Positions 7,363-16,019 of a DNA stretch of 18,608 nucleotides are shown here, one piece after another. The DNA is taken from contig MHJO01000027.1 in the NCBI GenBank assembly GCA_001818015.1, forward strand, positions 18,268-36,875, given 5' to 3'. The notes beneath the pieces are model-generated. The model saw only the letters and a list, made by a program, of their open reading frames with translations. It was not told where the DNA came from and did no database searches. The number at the start of each line of letters is the position of its first letter. Position 1 is the first letter of the stretch. The translations under genes were made by a program, and so were the position numbers. Origin of the DNA: Candidatus Harrisonbacteria bacterium RIFOXYD1_FULL_40_9. GTDB lineage: Bacteria; Patescibacteriota; Minisyncoccia; UBA6257; XYD1-FULL-40-9.

Positions 7363-8199
7363 TTATAGTGAAATATTAAAAACACGCAAGGAATTTGCAT
7401 ATGTTGTATCCTGAATTTTGTTTACAGGTTCTTGTCTAATACAACACAACGCTTCAACAGTATACCTAATATATGCCGGTTCATTTTGTTTTCCCCTGTA
7501 AGGCTCAGGTGCTACATAAGGAGCATCGGTTTCAAACAATATTCGGTCAAGGGGAATGTATTTAAAAATCTCATCATAATCATGAGAAAAAGTAATGACT
7601 CCACCACAAGTGAAATAAAACCCCGCTTCAATTAATTTTTTGGTAATCGCGAGGGATCCTACATAAAAATGAAGAATACGCGGAACATTTTGAACACGAG
7701 AATCAAGTAAAGAAAGTAAATCTTCGTATGCATCATCACTTCCCTTCGAAGGACGGCAATGAATCATAAGAGCCTTCTTTGTAATCTCTGCGATACATGC
7801 CTGTGCAAGAAAGACTTCACCTTGTCTGTCTTTTGTTTTACTACGCGCTTCGTTATTCTTGATCCTAAAATAATCAAGCCCACACTCTCCAATAGCAATT
7901 ACCCTTTTATGAGATGCGAGCGCGCTAAAAGCTCTTGCATCAAAAAGTTCTTTTTCGTTTTCTTTTTGCTCATTTCTATCATGATGCCATTCCTTATCCA
8001 AATGACTTGGATGAAATCCAAGAGAAGCCCATACGTCATGAGGATACTCTAAAGATAATTCAATTGCCGCTTTCGACGTGGAATACTGGGTTCCAACTGC
8101 GAGCATTTTTACATGCGCATCACTCGCACGACGAAGAACATCTTTCCGTGTCGAGTCATAAATAGGAAATTGAATATGAGTATGTGCGTCAAAAAGCAT
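7363..8199 (-). CDS. tatD: TatD family metal-dependent hydrolase (DNase)
   Basis: The 278-residue product is a TatD-type TIM-barrel nuclease of the amidohydrolase superfamily, expected to be cytoplasmic and to hydrolyse DNA. The metal ligands are all visible: H6 and H8 (DAHTH), E105 in IGECGLDY, H147 (MIHCR), H177 (ILHFYVG) and D225 (FETDAPY). A charged insertion at about 70-88 makes it slightly longer than the usual 255-265. The ATG at 8199 directly abuts the metG stop (8200), so it is almost certainly cotranslated with metG. The metG-tatD pairing is common in bacteria, which supports both calls. Confidence 0.94.
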   Translation of the reverse strand: MLFDAHTHIQFPIYDSTRKDVLRRASDAHVKMLAVGTQYSTSKAAIELSLEYPHDVWASLGFHPSHLDKEWHHDRNEQKENEKELFDARAFSALASHKRVIAIGECGLDYFRIKNNEARSKTKDRQGEVFLAQACIAEITKKALMIHCRPSKGSDDAYEDLLSLLDSRVQNVPRILHFYVGSLAITKKLIEAGFYFTCGGVITFSHDYDEIFKYIPLDRILFETDAPYVAPEPYRGKQNEPAYIRYTVEALCCIRQEPVNKIQDTTYANSLRVFNISL

Positions 8200-9660
8200 T
8201 TATATTCTTGGAAACAAATTTTCTACTTTTTTTACTTCAAGTAATGATCGCGAATTCCATGTAATATGACGAGTAATAGTCTCTGATGCATGAGGTATAA
8301 ACGGCCTCAAAAATAACGCAACATTATCCAAAACAACAATAAGATTATAAAGCACTTTTTTATCATTACTCTGCCATGGCTTCTTTTCGTTTATATAAAT
8401 ATCTCCAAAAGAAATGAGTTCGAAAATTGCCGCAAGTGCTTCGTGGAATTTATATTCGGCTAGTTTAGAAGCGACGATTTTCTTCGTTGTTTCGATACGC
8501 TCCACAATTAAAGAATCGGGAGCGTGCGCATACTCAAATAAACCTGCCTTCTCGGCAAGAGTTGATACTCGAGATGCAAAATTCCCTAACCCATTTGCAA
8601 GATCGCCGTTGCATCGATCCTTAAACTTTTCTTCACTAAAATCTCCGTCTTCAAAAGGAGAAAACTCTCGCAATATATAATATCGCAATCGATCTTCCCC
8701 GTATTTTTCTATAAGACTAAATGGATCAATGACATTGCCAAGAGTTTTTGAAATTTTCTGTCCATTGATAGTGATATAGCCATGAACCATAAGTGTCTTG
8801 GGCAATGACATTTTCGCCGATAAGAGCATTGCGGGCCAATATATTGCATGGAAACGAGAGATTCCTTTACCTATGATATGTATTATATTTTCTGCATTCT
8901 CCCAATAATCCCTAAAATTCTTTTCATTCTCTGCGTATCCTAGTGCATTCACATAGTTTGTAAGAGCGTCAAACCACACATACATTATTTGATCGGGATC
9001 GTGAGGAACGGGGACTCCCCACCCCTTCGCTCGTTCTTTTGATCTTGAAATACTGAAATCTTGCAAGCCTGCCTTAATAAAACTCAATACCTCATTTTTT
9101 CTTGCTTCAGGAATGATACGTAGTTCTCCTAACTCAATAATGCGAACAAGTTCATTTTCGTATCGAGAAAGTTTAAAAAAATAATTTTCTTCTTCGATAA
9201 TCTCAAGTTTTTTTTGAGGATGCTCAATGCATTCTCCATTAATTAACTCTTTCTCGAGCTTAAATTCTTCACATCCCACACAGTAAAGCCCTTTATACTT
9301 TTTTTTGTAAACATCAGAAGGATTGCACGATGTCCAAAATTTCAAAGCGCCTTTTATGTGCCGCTCTTCAATGCCAGTACGAATAAAGTCATTATTTGAA
9401 ACAGAAAGATAACGAAGTAAGTCGTTAAAAATCTGGGCGTGTTTTTCTACCCACTCACGAATAGATAAGTGCGCCGCTTCTGCGGCCTGGACATTCTTTA
9501 GGGCATTATCATCAGTACCCGATAAAAAATATACGTCCTTCCCTTTTTCACGAAAAAAACGGGCAACGACATCAGCCTGCACAAATTCAAGCGCATGTCC
9601 TAAATGCGGACGAGCATTTACATAAGGAATAGAGGTAGTAACAAAAATTTTATTATTCAT
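8200..9660 (-). CDS. metG: Methionyl-tRNA synthetase
   Basis: The 486-residue class Ia enzyme charges tRNA-Met. The HIGH motif is HLGH (19-22) and the KMSKS equivalent is KISKT (302-306). A single zinc knuckle has C127, C130, C144 and H147. The MYVWFDALTNY segment (226-236) is typical of the family. The protein ends after the anticodon-binding domain and lacks the C-terminal tRNA-binding (Trbp111-like) extension of longer MetRS forms. One oddity: the usual GK(D/E)I..FH motif reads GKGISRFH (264-271), so the acidic residue is glycine. I start at the ATG at 9660; a TTG three codons upstream is possible but unlikely. No Shine-Dalgarno is visible. It abuts tatD. Confidence 0.96.
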   Translation of the reverse strand: MNNKIFVTTSIPYVNARPHLGHALEFVQADVVARFFREKGKDVYFLSGTDDNALKNVQAAEAAHLSIREWVEKHAQIFNDLLRYLSVSNNDFIRTGIEERHIKGALKFWTSCNPSDVYKKKYKGLYCVGCEEFKLEKELINGECIEHPQKKLEIIEEENYFFKLSRYENELVRIIELGELRIIPEARKNEVLSFIKAGLQDFSISRSKERAKGWGVPVPHDPDQIMYVWFDALTNYVNALGYAENEKNFRDYWENAENIIHIIGKGISRFHAIYWPAMLLSAKMSLPKTLMVHGYITINGQKISKTLGNVIDPFSLIEKYGEDRLRYYILREFSPFEDGDFSEEKFKDRCNGDLANGLGNFASRVSTLAEKAGLFEYAHAPDSLIVERIETTKKIVASKLAEYKFHEALAAIFELISFGDIYINEKKPWQSNDKKVLYNLIVVLDNVALFLRPFIPHASETITRHITWNSRSLLEVKKVENLFPRI

Positions 9661-9674
9661 AAAACGCAATAATT

Positions 9675-9696
9675 AAAAAGAGTGGTGACTCTTTTT
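9675..9696 (-). terminator. Weak A+T-rich terminator after the AI-2E permease gene
   Basis: A 9-bp stem (9675-9683 with 9688-9696) closes a four-base loop, with T-runs on both strands. Only two of the nine pairs are G-C, so termination may be partial and metG could receive readthrough. It lies between the permease stop (9721) and the metG start. Confidence 0.55.
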
Positions 9697-9720
9697 TATA
9701 CCGAATACTCATGCATCGAT

Positions 9721-10740
9721 CTAAACGCCCATCTGTGCTCTTTTCCTTTTTTGATCAGACCAGTCCTCTACAAGCTCTCTAAGAAATACCATTGCGGGGA
9801 CCGCAAGAATTATACCCACAACTCCGCCAAGCGCAACTCCCGCAAGAAGAGAGACAAGTACGAGTGCGGGATGAAGTCCAATTTGATGTCGCATGACAAG
9901 AGGAATCAAAACATTGCTTTCGAGTTGCTGAACCACAAGAAACATAATGAGTGTATAGAGCGCAAGATCGAATGACTGAGAAAATGCCACAAGAACAGCA
10001 ATGCCTCCAGCAAAAATTGGACCAACAAAAGGAATAAGCTCAAATACAGCCGCAAGAATACCTAAAAGAAATGCATAAGGAACTCCAAGAATTGCCATTC
10101 CAATACCCACAGAAAGACCAATAATACAACTAAGCATTATCTGACTTCGAAGCCATACTCCAATTTTCTTTTTCGTTCGCTCAAAAATTTGAAGTGCATA
10201 ACTCTCGTACTGCTGCGGAAGAATAGCAAAAAGAAATCGCTCAACTCCATCGTGGCTTACCGTAAGGTAGAAAGATAGTATAAGTACCGAAACCACAAGC
10301 GTTACGTTTCCAAAAAATGAGGAAGCGACGCCGAGCAGAGAACTGGAGCCACTCAATAAAATATCGTTAAAGCCACTAATACGCTCGGAAATGGTTTTAC
10401 TTACTTCTATAAGATACTCTTCACCAAAAAGTGATGACGACGAAATACTTAGATTATTCAGAAAATTAGTGAGTTCAATCATCGCAATCGGAACTGCCTT
10501 ATAGAGAATAATGGCAATGCCGAAAAATACCGAGAGATATATCACAAGAGTCCCTAGTAACCGATGAATGCGCCATTTTTGCAAAAAACTTATCAAAGGA
10601 TCAAGTGCCGAAGCAATAACAATTGCAAGCACAAGGGTGACTAATACATCACGAATAAGATACGCAGTAACCGCAAGCATAACTGCCAAAAATACACGCC
10701 ACAGACTTCCCCATGAAATTTCCACAATCTGTCGCTCCAT
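9721..10740 (-). CDS. AI-2E family (PerM-like) membrane transporter
   Basis: The 339-residue polytopic protein has hydrophobic helices at about 16-53, 62-82, 135-162, 199-257, 260-280 and 291-322, fitting the family's roughly eight helices. Family motifs are FELIPFVGPIFAGG (233-246), the QQLESNVLIPLVM segment (271-283), GLHPALVL (288-295) and GGVVGIILAVPA (305-316). Family members export various small solutes or ions, and the substrate cannot be read from sequence. AI-2 transport should not be assumed. It follows the M16 peptidase gene by 13 bp and ends the operon at a weak terminator. Confidence 0.93.
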   Translation of the reverse strand: MERQIVEISWGSLWRVFLAVMLAVTAYLIRDVLVTLVLAIVIASALDPLISFLQKWRIHRLLGTLVIYLSVFFGIAIILYKAVPIAMIELTNFLNNLSISSSSLFGEEYLIEVSKTISERISGFNDILLSGSSSLLGVASSFFGNVTLVVSVLILSFYLTVSHDGVERFLFAILPQQYESYALQIFERTKKKIGVWLRSQIMLSCIIGLSVGIGMAILGVPYAFLLGILAAVFELIPFVGPIFAGGIAVLVAFSQSFDLALYTLIMFLVVQQLESNVLIPLVMRHQIGLHPALVLVSLLAGVALGGVVGIILAVPAMVFLRELVEDWSDQKRKRAQMGV

Positions 10741-10753
10741 ATATTCTTAGTAT

Positions 10754-12025
10754 TTATAACGTAAGTAATTTAATAAATTGTTCTTTTTCTTTAAAAGGTC
10801 CGATGAGTGCGAGATTTAATGCACGAGATTTAAATATATCCCGAGCAACATTCATAATGTCGGAAGTAGTGACACTTTGAATTTTACCTAAAATCTCCTC
10901 GGGGGTCAAAATAGAATTTTCAATAATTTCCTGTCCTCCATAAAATCCCGCAAGAGCATCTGATGTCTCAAGCCCAAGAAGCGTAGCGCCACTTAAATGA
11001 TCTTTTGCTCTTTGCAATTCAGCGCTTTCCACTTCTTCGGATGCCATTCTCTTAAATTCACCGATAATTGCGGAAATTACTGTTTCGAGTTTTTGATGCT
11101 GTGCCCCTACTGAAACTGCCACATATCCATGATCGCTATAGAGATCAGCATCTGCTCTCACATAATATGCCGCCCCTAACTCATCTCTGATTTTTTGAAA
11201 TAAACGAGAACTCATACCACCACCCAAAATATCCACAAGTACCTGAAGAATATAACGTCGCTTATCAAAAATAGGATACGCTCTCACTCCAAGCACAAGA
11301 TGACTCTGATCAGACTCTTTGTATTTCAAAGCAACCTGAGGCATATTTTGAGTTTCACGAACCCCTATCTTGTCATGCTTTTGATCACGACTTATGTCTT
11401 TAAACTTTTCCTTAATAGCTTCGATCGCACGCTCTTCATCGAATTTCCCCGCGAGAACCACAACAGTCGCAGATGCGACATAATGCCTTGCTCTATAATT
11501 TAAAAAATCCTCTTGAGTGAGTCGGTCGATAATTTCTTTTTCTCCTGCCACATCCCACCCTGCCGGCTGGTCGCCATAAAGAAGTTCCATAAATAATTCT
11601 TGAACACGGTGCGTGGGAAGATCTTCATACATATTAATCTCCTCAATAATCACTCCTCGTTCTTTGTCAATTTCGGATTTATCAAAAAGAGGGTTCATGT
11701 AAATATCTGGAATAATATCGAGCACCTTATCAATATGCCGAGCTTGAACCTTTGCATAATATCCCGTTGACTCTCGACTCGTGAATGCATTATAAGAAGC
11801 GCCTAATCCATCAAGTTCACCTGAAATATCGTGTGCATGAGGACGCTTCGTAGTTCCCTTAAAACACATATGCTCCAAAAAATGAGAGAGTCCGTTAATT
11901 TCCTTAGTCTCGTATTTAGAACCCGCAGCAACAAGTACGAGCACTGTCGCAGCCACACTATCTTTCTGAGGAGCTAAAATAATGCGCAAACCATTCGGAA
12001 GAGTTACTTTTGAAAAATGAGCCAT
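10754..12025 (-). CDS. M16 family zinc metallopeptidase (processing-peptidase-like)
   Basis: The 423-residue protein is an M16B-type peptidase. It has the inverted zinc motif HFLEH (H48, E51, H52) and the third ligand in VIIEEI (E129, 76 residues beyond H52 as is usual). The C-terminal half carries SSRLFQKIRDELGAAYYV (about 281-298), the substrate-gripping R/Y region of this family. Two tandem M16 domains of about 210 residues match the single-chain bacterial length, so it probably works as a homodimer forming a clamshell chamber. No signal peptide is visible, so it is likely cytoplasmic. It lies 89 bp after glyS, where I see only a poor hairpin, and 13 bp before the permease gene. Confidence 0.95.
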   Translation of the reverse strand: MAHFSKVTLPNGLRIILAPQKDSVAATVLVLVAAGSKYETKEINGLSHFLEHMCFKGTTKRPHAHDISGELDGLGASYNAFTSRESTGYYAKVQARHIDKVLDIIPDIYMNPLFDKSEIDKERGVIIEEINMYEDLPTHRVQELFMELLYGDQPAGWDVAGEKEIIDRLTQEDFLNYRARHYVASATVVVLAGKFDEERAIEAIKEKFKDISRDQKHDKIGVRETQNMPQVALKYKESDQSHLVLGVRAYPIFDKRRYILQVLVDILGGGMSSRLFQKIRDELGAAYYVRADADLYSDHGYVAVSVGAQHQKLETVISAIIGEFKRMASEEVESAELQRAKDHLSGATLLGLETSDALAGFYGGQEIIENSILTPEEILGKIQSVTTSDIMNVARDIFKSRALNLALIGPFKEKEQFIKLLTL

Positions 12026-12114
12026 GTGCTAAAAGTTATTTATTATTCCACTATAACGCTCGTATAAATAAAAATAAACCCCCATGGAGCATGAATGAAG
12101 CATGCCCACAGAAG

Positions 12115-13401
12115 CTACGCTATATTATTTTTAAGAAATACATCAATATCTTTAACTGCCATACGTTCTTGTTTTGCCGTATCGCGAAATCGAATCGTTA
12201 CGTCGTCTTTCTCAAGAGTCTCGAAATCTACGGTAATGCAATATGGAGTTCCAATTTCGTCCTGACTATAATATCGCTTACCAATATTGCCTCTATCATC
12301 CCATGTCACCGAGAACTGTGATTTTAAATGCGTATATAGCCCACGAGCCTTCTTCCTTAGCTCTTCCCTATTTGAAAGAAGAGGAAACACTGCCGCTTTA
12401 TAGGGAGCGATTCGTGGCGGCAATTTCAAATACACCCGATCGCCATCTTCTCTATAATTATCAAGAAGCGTAATCAATACTGATCGACTAAGTCCAAAAC
12501 TTGGCTCTATAACATGAGGTACAAATTTGTCTCCGGTTTCCGGATCGGTATATGACATATCCTCGCCACTCTTTGTCATGTGATTCTTTAAATCAAAATC
12601 AGCGCGGTACGCAAGTCCATAAAGCTCTTTGCGCCCAAAAGGATAATCGTACTCAAAATCAATTGTGCGTTTCGAATAGTGCGCACGATCCTCTTTCGAT
12701 ATTTCATGCTCATGAATGTGCGTGGAATCTATACCAAGAAGACCAATCCATGCATGCATTTCCTGCCTCCAGTATTCGAACCATTTCTCCCATTCATTCT
12801 CGCGTATAAAGTATTCAAACTCCATGAGCTCGAATTCTCGTGTCCTAAAAATAAAATTACCGGGCGTAATTTCATTCCTAAATACTTGCCCCTGAGCGGC
12901 GATACCGAAAGGCACTCTCACGCGAGAAGTTTTAATAACATTTACAAAGTCCACAAACATTGCCTGAGCAAGTTCTCCGCGCAAAAATACCTCCGCCGAA
13001 GAATCTTCTATGGGGCCAAGAAATGTTCTAAATAAAAGATTGAAGTTACGCGCAACACTCAAGTCTTTAGAACCGCAATTGAGGCATGAATCTCCAATTT
13101 GATCTGCCCTCCACCTTTCGTGACACTTTTTGCATTCACGAAGAGGATCGGTAAAGCCTTTCACATGCCCGCTCGCTTCCCACACCTTAGGATTCATAAT
13201 CATCGCAGGATCAATCCCCACTATATCATCTCTGCGACGCACAAATCGTTCCCACCATAGTTGCTTGATATTATTTTTAAGCTCTACTCCCAAAGGGCCA
13301 TAATCCCATGAATTCTGAAGACCTCCGTATATCTCTGAGCCGGGAAAAATAAAACCACGTCGTTTGCTTAGTGCTATAACTTTTTCTAAAAGCTGAGTCA
13401 T
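12115..13401 (-). CDS. glyS: Glycyl-tRNA synthetase, alpha2 (single-chain) type
   Basis: The 428-residue class II enzyme is the homodimeric alpha2 form shared with archaea, eukaryotes and some bacteria, not the bacterial alpha2beta2 GlyQ/GlyS form. It begins with the QNSWDYGPLG signature (29-38). A four-cysteine zinc-type insertion has C90, C93, C106 and C109. Motif 2 is FRNEITPGNF..R.REFEL.EFEYF (174-198). Motif 3 is HVIEPSFGLSRSVLITLL (296-313). Residues 330-428 form the anticodon-binding domain. The ATG at 13401 is 7 bp after the preceding gene's stop, so the two are cotranscribed. No Shine-Dalgarno is visible. Confidence 0.96.
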   Translation of the reverse strand: MTQLLEKVIALSKRRGFIFPGSEIYGGLQNSWDYGPLGVELKNNIKQLWWERFVRRRDDIVGIDPAMIMNPKVWEASGHVKGFTDPLRECKKCHERWRADQIGDSCLNCGSKDLSVARNFNLLFRTFLGPIEDSSAEVFLRGELAQAMFVDFVNVIKTSRVRVPFGIAAQGQVFRNEITPGNFIFRTREFELMEFEYFIRENEWEKWFEYWRQEMHAWIGLLGIDSTHIHEHEISKEDRAHYSKRTIDFEYDYPFGRKELYGLAYRADFDLKNHMTKSGEDMSYTDPETGDKFVPHVIEPSFGLSRSVLITLLDNYREDGDRVYLKLPPRIAPYKAAVFPLLSNREELRKKARGLYTHLKSQFSVTWDDRGNIGKRYYSQDEIGTPYCITVDFETLEKDDVTIRFRDTAKQERMAVKDIDVFLKNNIA

Positions 13402-13408
13402 TCTGAAG

Positions 13409-15310
13409 CTATTTAACTACCGTCCCCTTCCCCTTGTCAACCGTAGGATCGTCGCCAAGTTCAGTCGTAATACTCGAATCCCCAACAATAATTTGAGCCT
13501 CGGTAAAACTATCTCGCGCCTCAAGATTTGTATTTCCAATAATCGGCTTAAATCGGCCGACATCGAGAAGCGACGGAATAACCTCTACTTGAAAAATCGC
13601 CTCAAGGGGAGCGTTCACAAAACCCCTTCCCGCACTTATTCGGTCAATAATCCATATTATTTCTTGTGTTTCTGGATTATATATGGGAGCGCTTCCGACA
13701 TTACTCTTTACTACTCCCGTCCACGTAACCCCTGCCTGCAGAAACGCATTCACGCGTATATTTACTACATCAGTAATAGAATTTTTAATAATCCAATGAA
13801 TCGTATACTGAGTATGCTCATTCATGCGCGGAGGAATAGAGCCGCCATTGATAATCCCTGATACTGCATCTCTAAAGAATCCCTGCGCATCAATAAGAGT
13901 GCCACCCCCTACTTTTATTTCTGCATTGCCGAGTCCTATGGTCTTTTCAGCAGATATATACGAAGGCACAGTAGGAGACTCAACTTCTCCACGCACTTTT
14001 AAAACAAAATTCTTATCACCAAGTCTTTTTGGAATAAAATCATTACGCACGCTCACATCGAAGCTCACCGTACCCTCATCATTACTTTCAAGTACTCTCA
14101 AAAAAGGAGTATTCGCAACATTCCACGTGATCGTATTATTAACAGAACTAAAGAATCCACTCGTCACAAGAGTTCCTAGGTCATAAAGTTCCCCTATAAG
14201 TTGTGCACGAACTACTACATTGCCCAAGGCAACGTCAGTCATATTCTTATAATGGAGCACCACATGAATCCTATCACCTGACTTCACAAAGGCCCCATCA
14301 CTACTGCCACGCATAGAAACGTCAAGCGATAATGGAGATGCCGCGATTGAGATATCGACATGCTTTGCGCTCACTGTATATTTTTCACCCATAAGTGTGG
14401 TAGAAATTCGAATATCCATAGGGAAGAACGTATTCTCCTTGCCAAGGACACTTCCCTTTATTTTTATTTCTCCTTCCGAACCACGCAAAAGACTTCCCAA
14501 TTCCCAGAAAGAATTAAGCTTCGATGGGCTCGGATTTGCTGATTTAAATACAAACTCTTTAGAATATTGAACCGTAAGCTCCAAGTTTGATAACTCCGTA
14601 TCTGCATTATTTCTATACCTCAATCCTACATCAAATACATCTCCGCTTAATACCTTTTCAGGCAGAGAAACATCAAGCGAGATCACTGACTCAGTAACCA
14701 CAACATCAATATCCTTACTTTTCTCGAAACGTGCCGACCCGAACGTATCAGGATTATATGAAATAATAGTATTAAATTTCTTTTTTGTTTTTACGCCCTC
14801 TATAAACATAACCTTAAATTCTTCCTCCACCACACTGCCCGCGCCAATATCGTTCAGTATTCGATTCTCTCTTGTGTGCCCCACGGGCTTTCCTACTATC
14901 ACTGCTCCTTCCGGAATTTCAAAAACAAGCGTGGTATTTTTAAGTACGCGAGGAGAATTATTATGAGCGACTATACGCATATCAAAAGGCGAACCCATTC
15001 GAATTTCCGAGGGCGCAATAATATCAAAAGAAAACTCTTTGACTGTAAAAAATTGATATACGAAATATCCTACTACAAGAATCACAATACCCACGACACT
15101 CGAAGCGATAATCAAAAATCGTTTGCTTAGCTTTGAAAAAAAACTATCTTCGTCGTATGAATCGTGTTCGGTGCGCTCCCATGAGTCGGGGGTCGCGCCC
15201 TTCTCGCTATCTTCGACTTCTTTATCCGCTTTTAAATCCTTCTCAAAACGAGGTTTACGTGAAATATCACGTGTTCCATATATCTTTTTTTCTAAATCTT
15301 CAAGTGACAT
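13409..15310 (-). CDS. Large membrane-anchored protein with DUF11-like Ig-type repeats
   Basis: The 633-residue protein has a charged cytoplasmic tail (1-62, starting MSLEDLEKKIYG), one transmembrane helix (about 64-87), and a long exported beta-rich region (88-633). The exported part reads as four or five Ig-like modules of the DUF11/COG1361 kind, such as the segment near 210-290 with SLDVSLPEKVLSGDVFDV. Each module pairs a 'field of force' strand set with GS(L/V)-type turns. Such modules usually decorate cell surfaces or connect adhesins; no catalytic motif is visible. I choose ATG 15310 over the TTG at 15322. A GAAGGT sequence lies directly before the ATG but is too close for an ideal Shine-Dalgarno. 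It sits between recO and glyS in one operon. The function is not known. Confidence 0.75.
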   Translation of the reverse strand: MSLEDLEKKIYGTRDISRKPRFEKDLKADKEVEDSEKGATPDSWERTEHDSYDEDSFFSKLSKRFLIIASSVVGIVILVVGYFVYQFFTVKEFSFDIIAPSEIRMGSPFDMRIVAHNNSPRVLKNTTLVFEIPEGAVIVGKPVGHTRENRILNDIGAGSVVEEEFKVMFIEGVKTKKKFNTIISYNPDTFGSARFEKSKDIDVVVTESVISLDVSLPEKVLSGDVFDVGLRYRNNADTELSNLELTVQYSKEFVFKSANPSPSKLNSFWELGSLLRGSEGEIKIKGSVLGKENTFFPMDIRISTTLMGEKYTVSAKHVDISIAASPLSLDVSMRGSSDGAFVKSGDRIHVVLHYKNMTDVALGNVVVRAQLIGELYDLGTLVTSGFFSSVNNTITWNVANTPFLRVLESNDEGTVSFDVSVRNDFIPKRLGDKNFVLKVRGEVESPTVPSYISAEKTIGLGNAEIKVGGGTLIDAQGFFRDAVSGIINGGSIPPRMNEHTQYTIHWIIKNSITDVVNIRVNAFLQAGVTWTGVVKSNVGSAPIYNPETQEIIWIIDRISAGRGFVNAPLEAIFQVEVIPSLLDVGRFKPIIGNTNLEARDSFTEAQIIVGDSSITTELGDDPTVDKGKGTVVK

Positions 15311-15337
15311 ACCTTCGCTCAATATAACTCAGCATTC

Positions 15338-15865
15338 TTATATTGATACTACTTCATCATACATCATTTGAGAATAAGGAATGCATGAATCACATAAAAA
15401 AAGAGTCGTGTGCATCATAAAGTAATGAGGTGGCTTCGCTTTACATATTGCACACTCCGCATAAAGAGGCGCGAATCCTCCCACCTCAAGCATTTTGCGC
15501 GCAAGAAGTGAGGGGTAGAGAAGATCACGATCATGTGGAATCGAACGAATAACACCCCACATACGTGCATCAGGAACATCTTCGTGAGTAAGCGCATCGA
15601 GCAAGGGCAATGCATTGAGAATAAGTGGAGATACACGGCCAAAGCGCAATGCATCAACGATATGATATCCATTCTTCTCCACAACACGAACCATTACTTT
15701 ATTCAAAGGCTCAAGGTGTCCATTTAATCGAGAAAGAATTTTCTTTGAGCTTTTTACTTTTGCCCACATCTTGCCAAACATAGGAGTATAAAGCATTACG
15801 CGAGCATCAAACTCATTCCATGTCTCTTTTTTAAGCACAAAGGCTTCTGTGACGTAGTCAGTCAT
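15338..15865 (-). CDS. recO: RecO-like DNA repair protein
   Basis: The 175-residue product resembles RecO, which loads RecA by displacing SSB in gap repair. The N-terminal OB-fold region fits (YVTEAFVLKKETWNEFDARVM at about 4-24, TPMFGKMWAKVKSSKK at 27-42, and SRLNGHLEPL at 45-54). The C-terminal zinc finger has C138/C141 and C158/C161. It is much shorter than the usual 230-250 residues, with the helical middle reduced. I start at ATG 15865 because GAGGA (15875-15871) lies 5 bases upstream and the protein then opens as RecO usually does; upstream ATG 15877 and TTG 15919 remain possible. It heads the recO, DUF11-like, glyS operon and is divergent from the 3D-domain gene. Confidence 0.8.
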   Translation of the reverse strand: MTDYVTEAFVLKKETWNEFDARVMLYTPMFGKMWAKVKSSKKILSRLNGHLEPLNKVMVRVVEKNGYHIVDALRFGRVSPLILNALPLLDALTHEDVPDARMWGVIRSIPHDRDLLYPSLLARKMLEVGGFAPLYAECAICKAKPPHYFMMHTTLFLCDSCIPYSQMMYDEVVSI

Positions 15866-15875
15866 AAGCGTCCTC

Positions 15876-15881
15876 ATTATA
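15876..15881 (-). promoter_or_regulatory. Putative -10 box of recO
   Basis: TATAAT reads on the minus strand at 15881-15876, just before the GAGGA ribosome site of recO. No good -35 is found at 16-18 bp. If used, it would give a leader of only about 4 bases and cut off the ribosome site, so a more upstream start is equally possible. Confidence 0.4.
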
Positions 15882-15912
15882 TAAGGTTTTAAGCCCTTGC
15901 GCGAGCTATTTC

Positions 15913-15941
15913 TTGACAAAGGCCTATTCTTGAGTTATAAT
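15913..15941 (+). promoter_or_regulatory. Perfect-consensus sigma70-type promoter of the 3D-domain gene
   Basis: TTGACA (15913-15918), a 17-bp spacer and TATAAT (15936-15941) match the consensus at every position, the strongest promoter in the window. The predicted start is near 15948, leaving a leader of about 72 bases before the ATG at 16020. Confidence 0.85.
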
Positions 15942-15958
15942 TATTATAAGAATGAGGT

Positions 15959-15980
15959 AGTGCCTATAAGGGCATTTTTT
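15959..15980 (+). promoter_or_regulatory. Terminator-like hairpin in the leader of the 3D-domain gene
   Basis: AGTGCC (15959-15964) pairs with GGCATT (15971-15976; one G-U pair) around a six-base loop, and T75-T80 form a U-tract. It begins about 12 bases after the predicted transcript start. It could terminate a fraction of transcripts as RNAs of about 30 nt. A second helix, ATAAGGG (15966-15972) with CCCTTAT (15986-15992), would exclude it. Confidence 0.45.
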
Positions 15981-16019
15981 GTTTCCCCTTATTGATCACA
16001 CTCCCTTCATTCAAATACT

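Noticed and set aside
9661..9720. A metG promoter between the permease and metG
   Set aside because: TATAAA and several A+T-rich hexamers occur, but none has a credible -35 with correct spacing.
12089..12105. Hairpin GCATG/CATGC after glyS
   Set aside because: Only five base pairs, and the T-rich stretch begins more than eight bases later, so a terminator call is not justified.
12679..13035. 118-codon plus-strand frame
   Set aside because: It lies wholly inside glyS on the other strand, has no recognisable motifs, and glyS is a clear full-length gene.
13493..14186. Two plus-strand frames of about 120 codons
   Set aside because: Both lie antisense to the DUF11-like gene, are overlapping, and look like shadow frames with irregular composition.
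15415..15687. 90-codon minus-strand frame
   Set aside because: It is an alternative frame inside recO and has no ribosome site or domain similarity.
15952..15960. Two-codon minigene ATG AGG TAG in the 3D leader
   Set aside because: So short a frame is expected by chance and no ribosome site precedes it.
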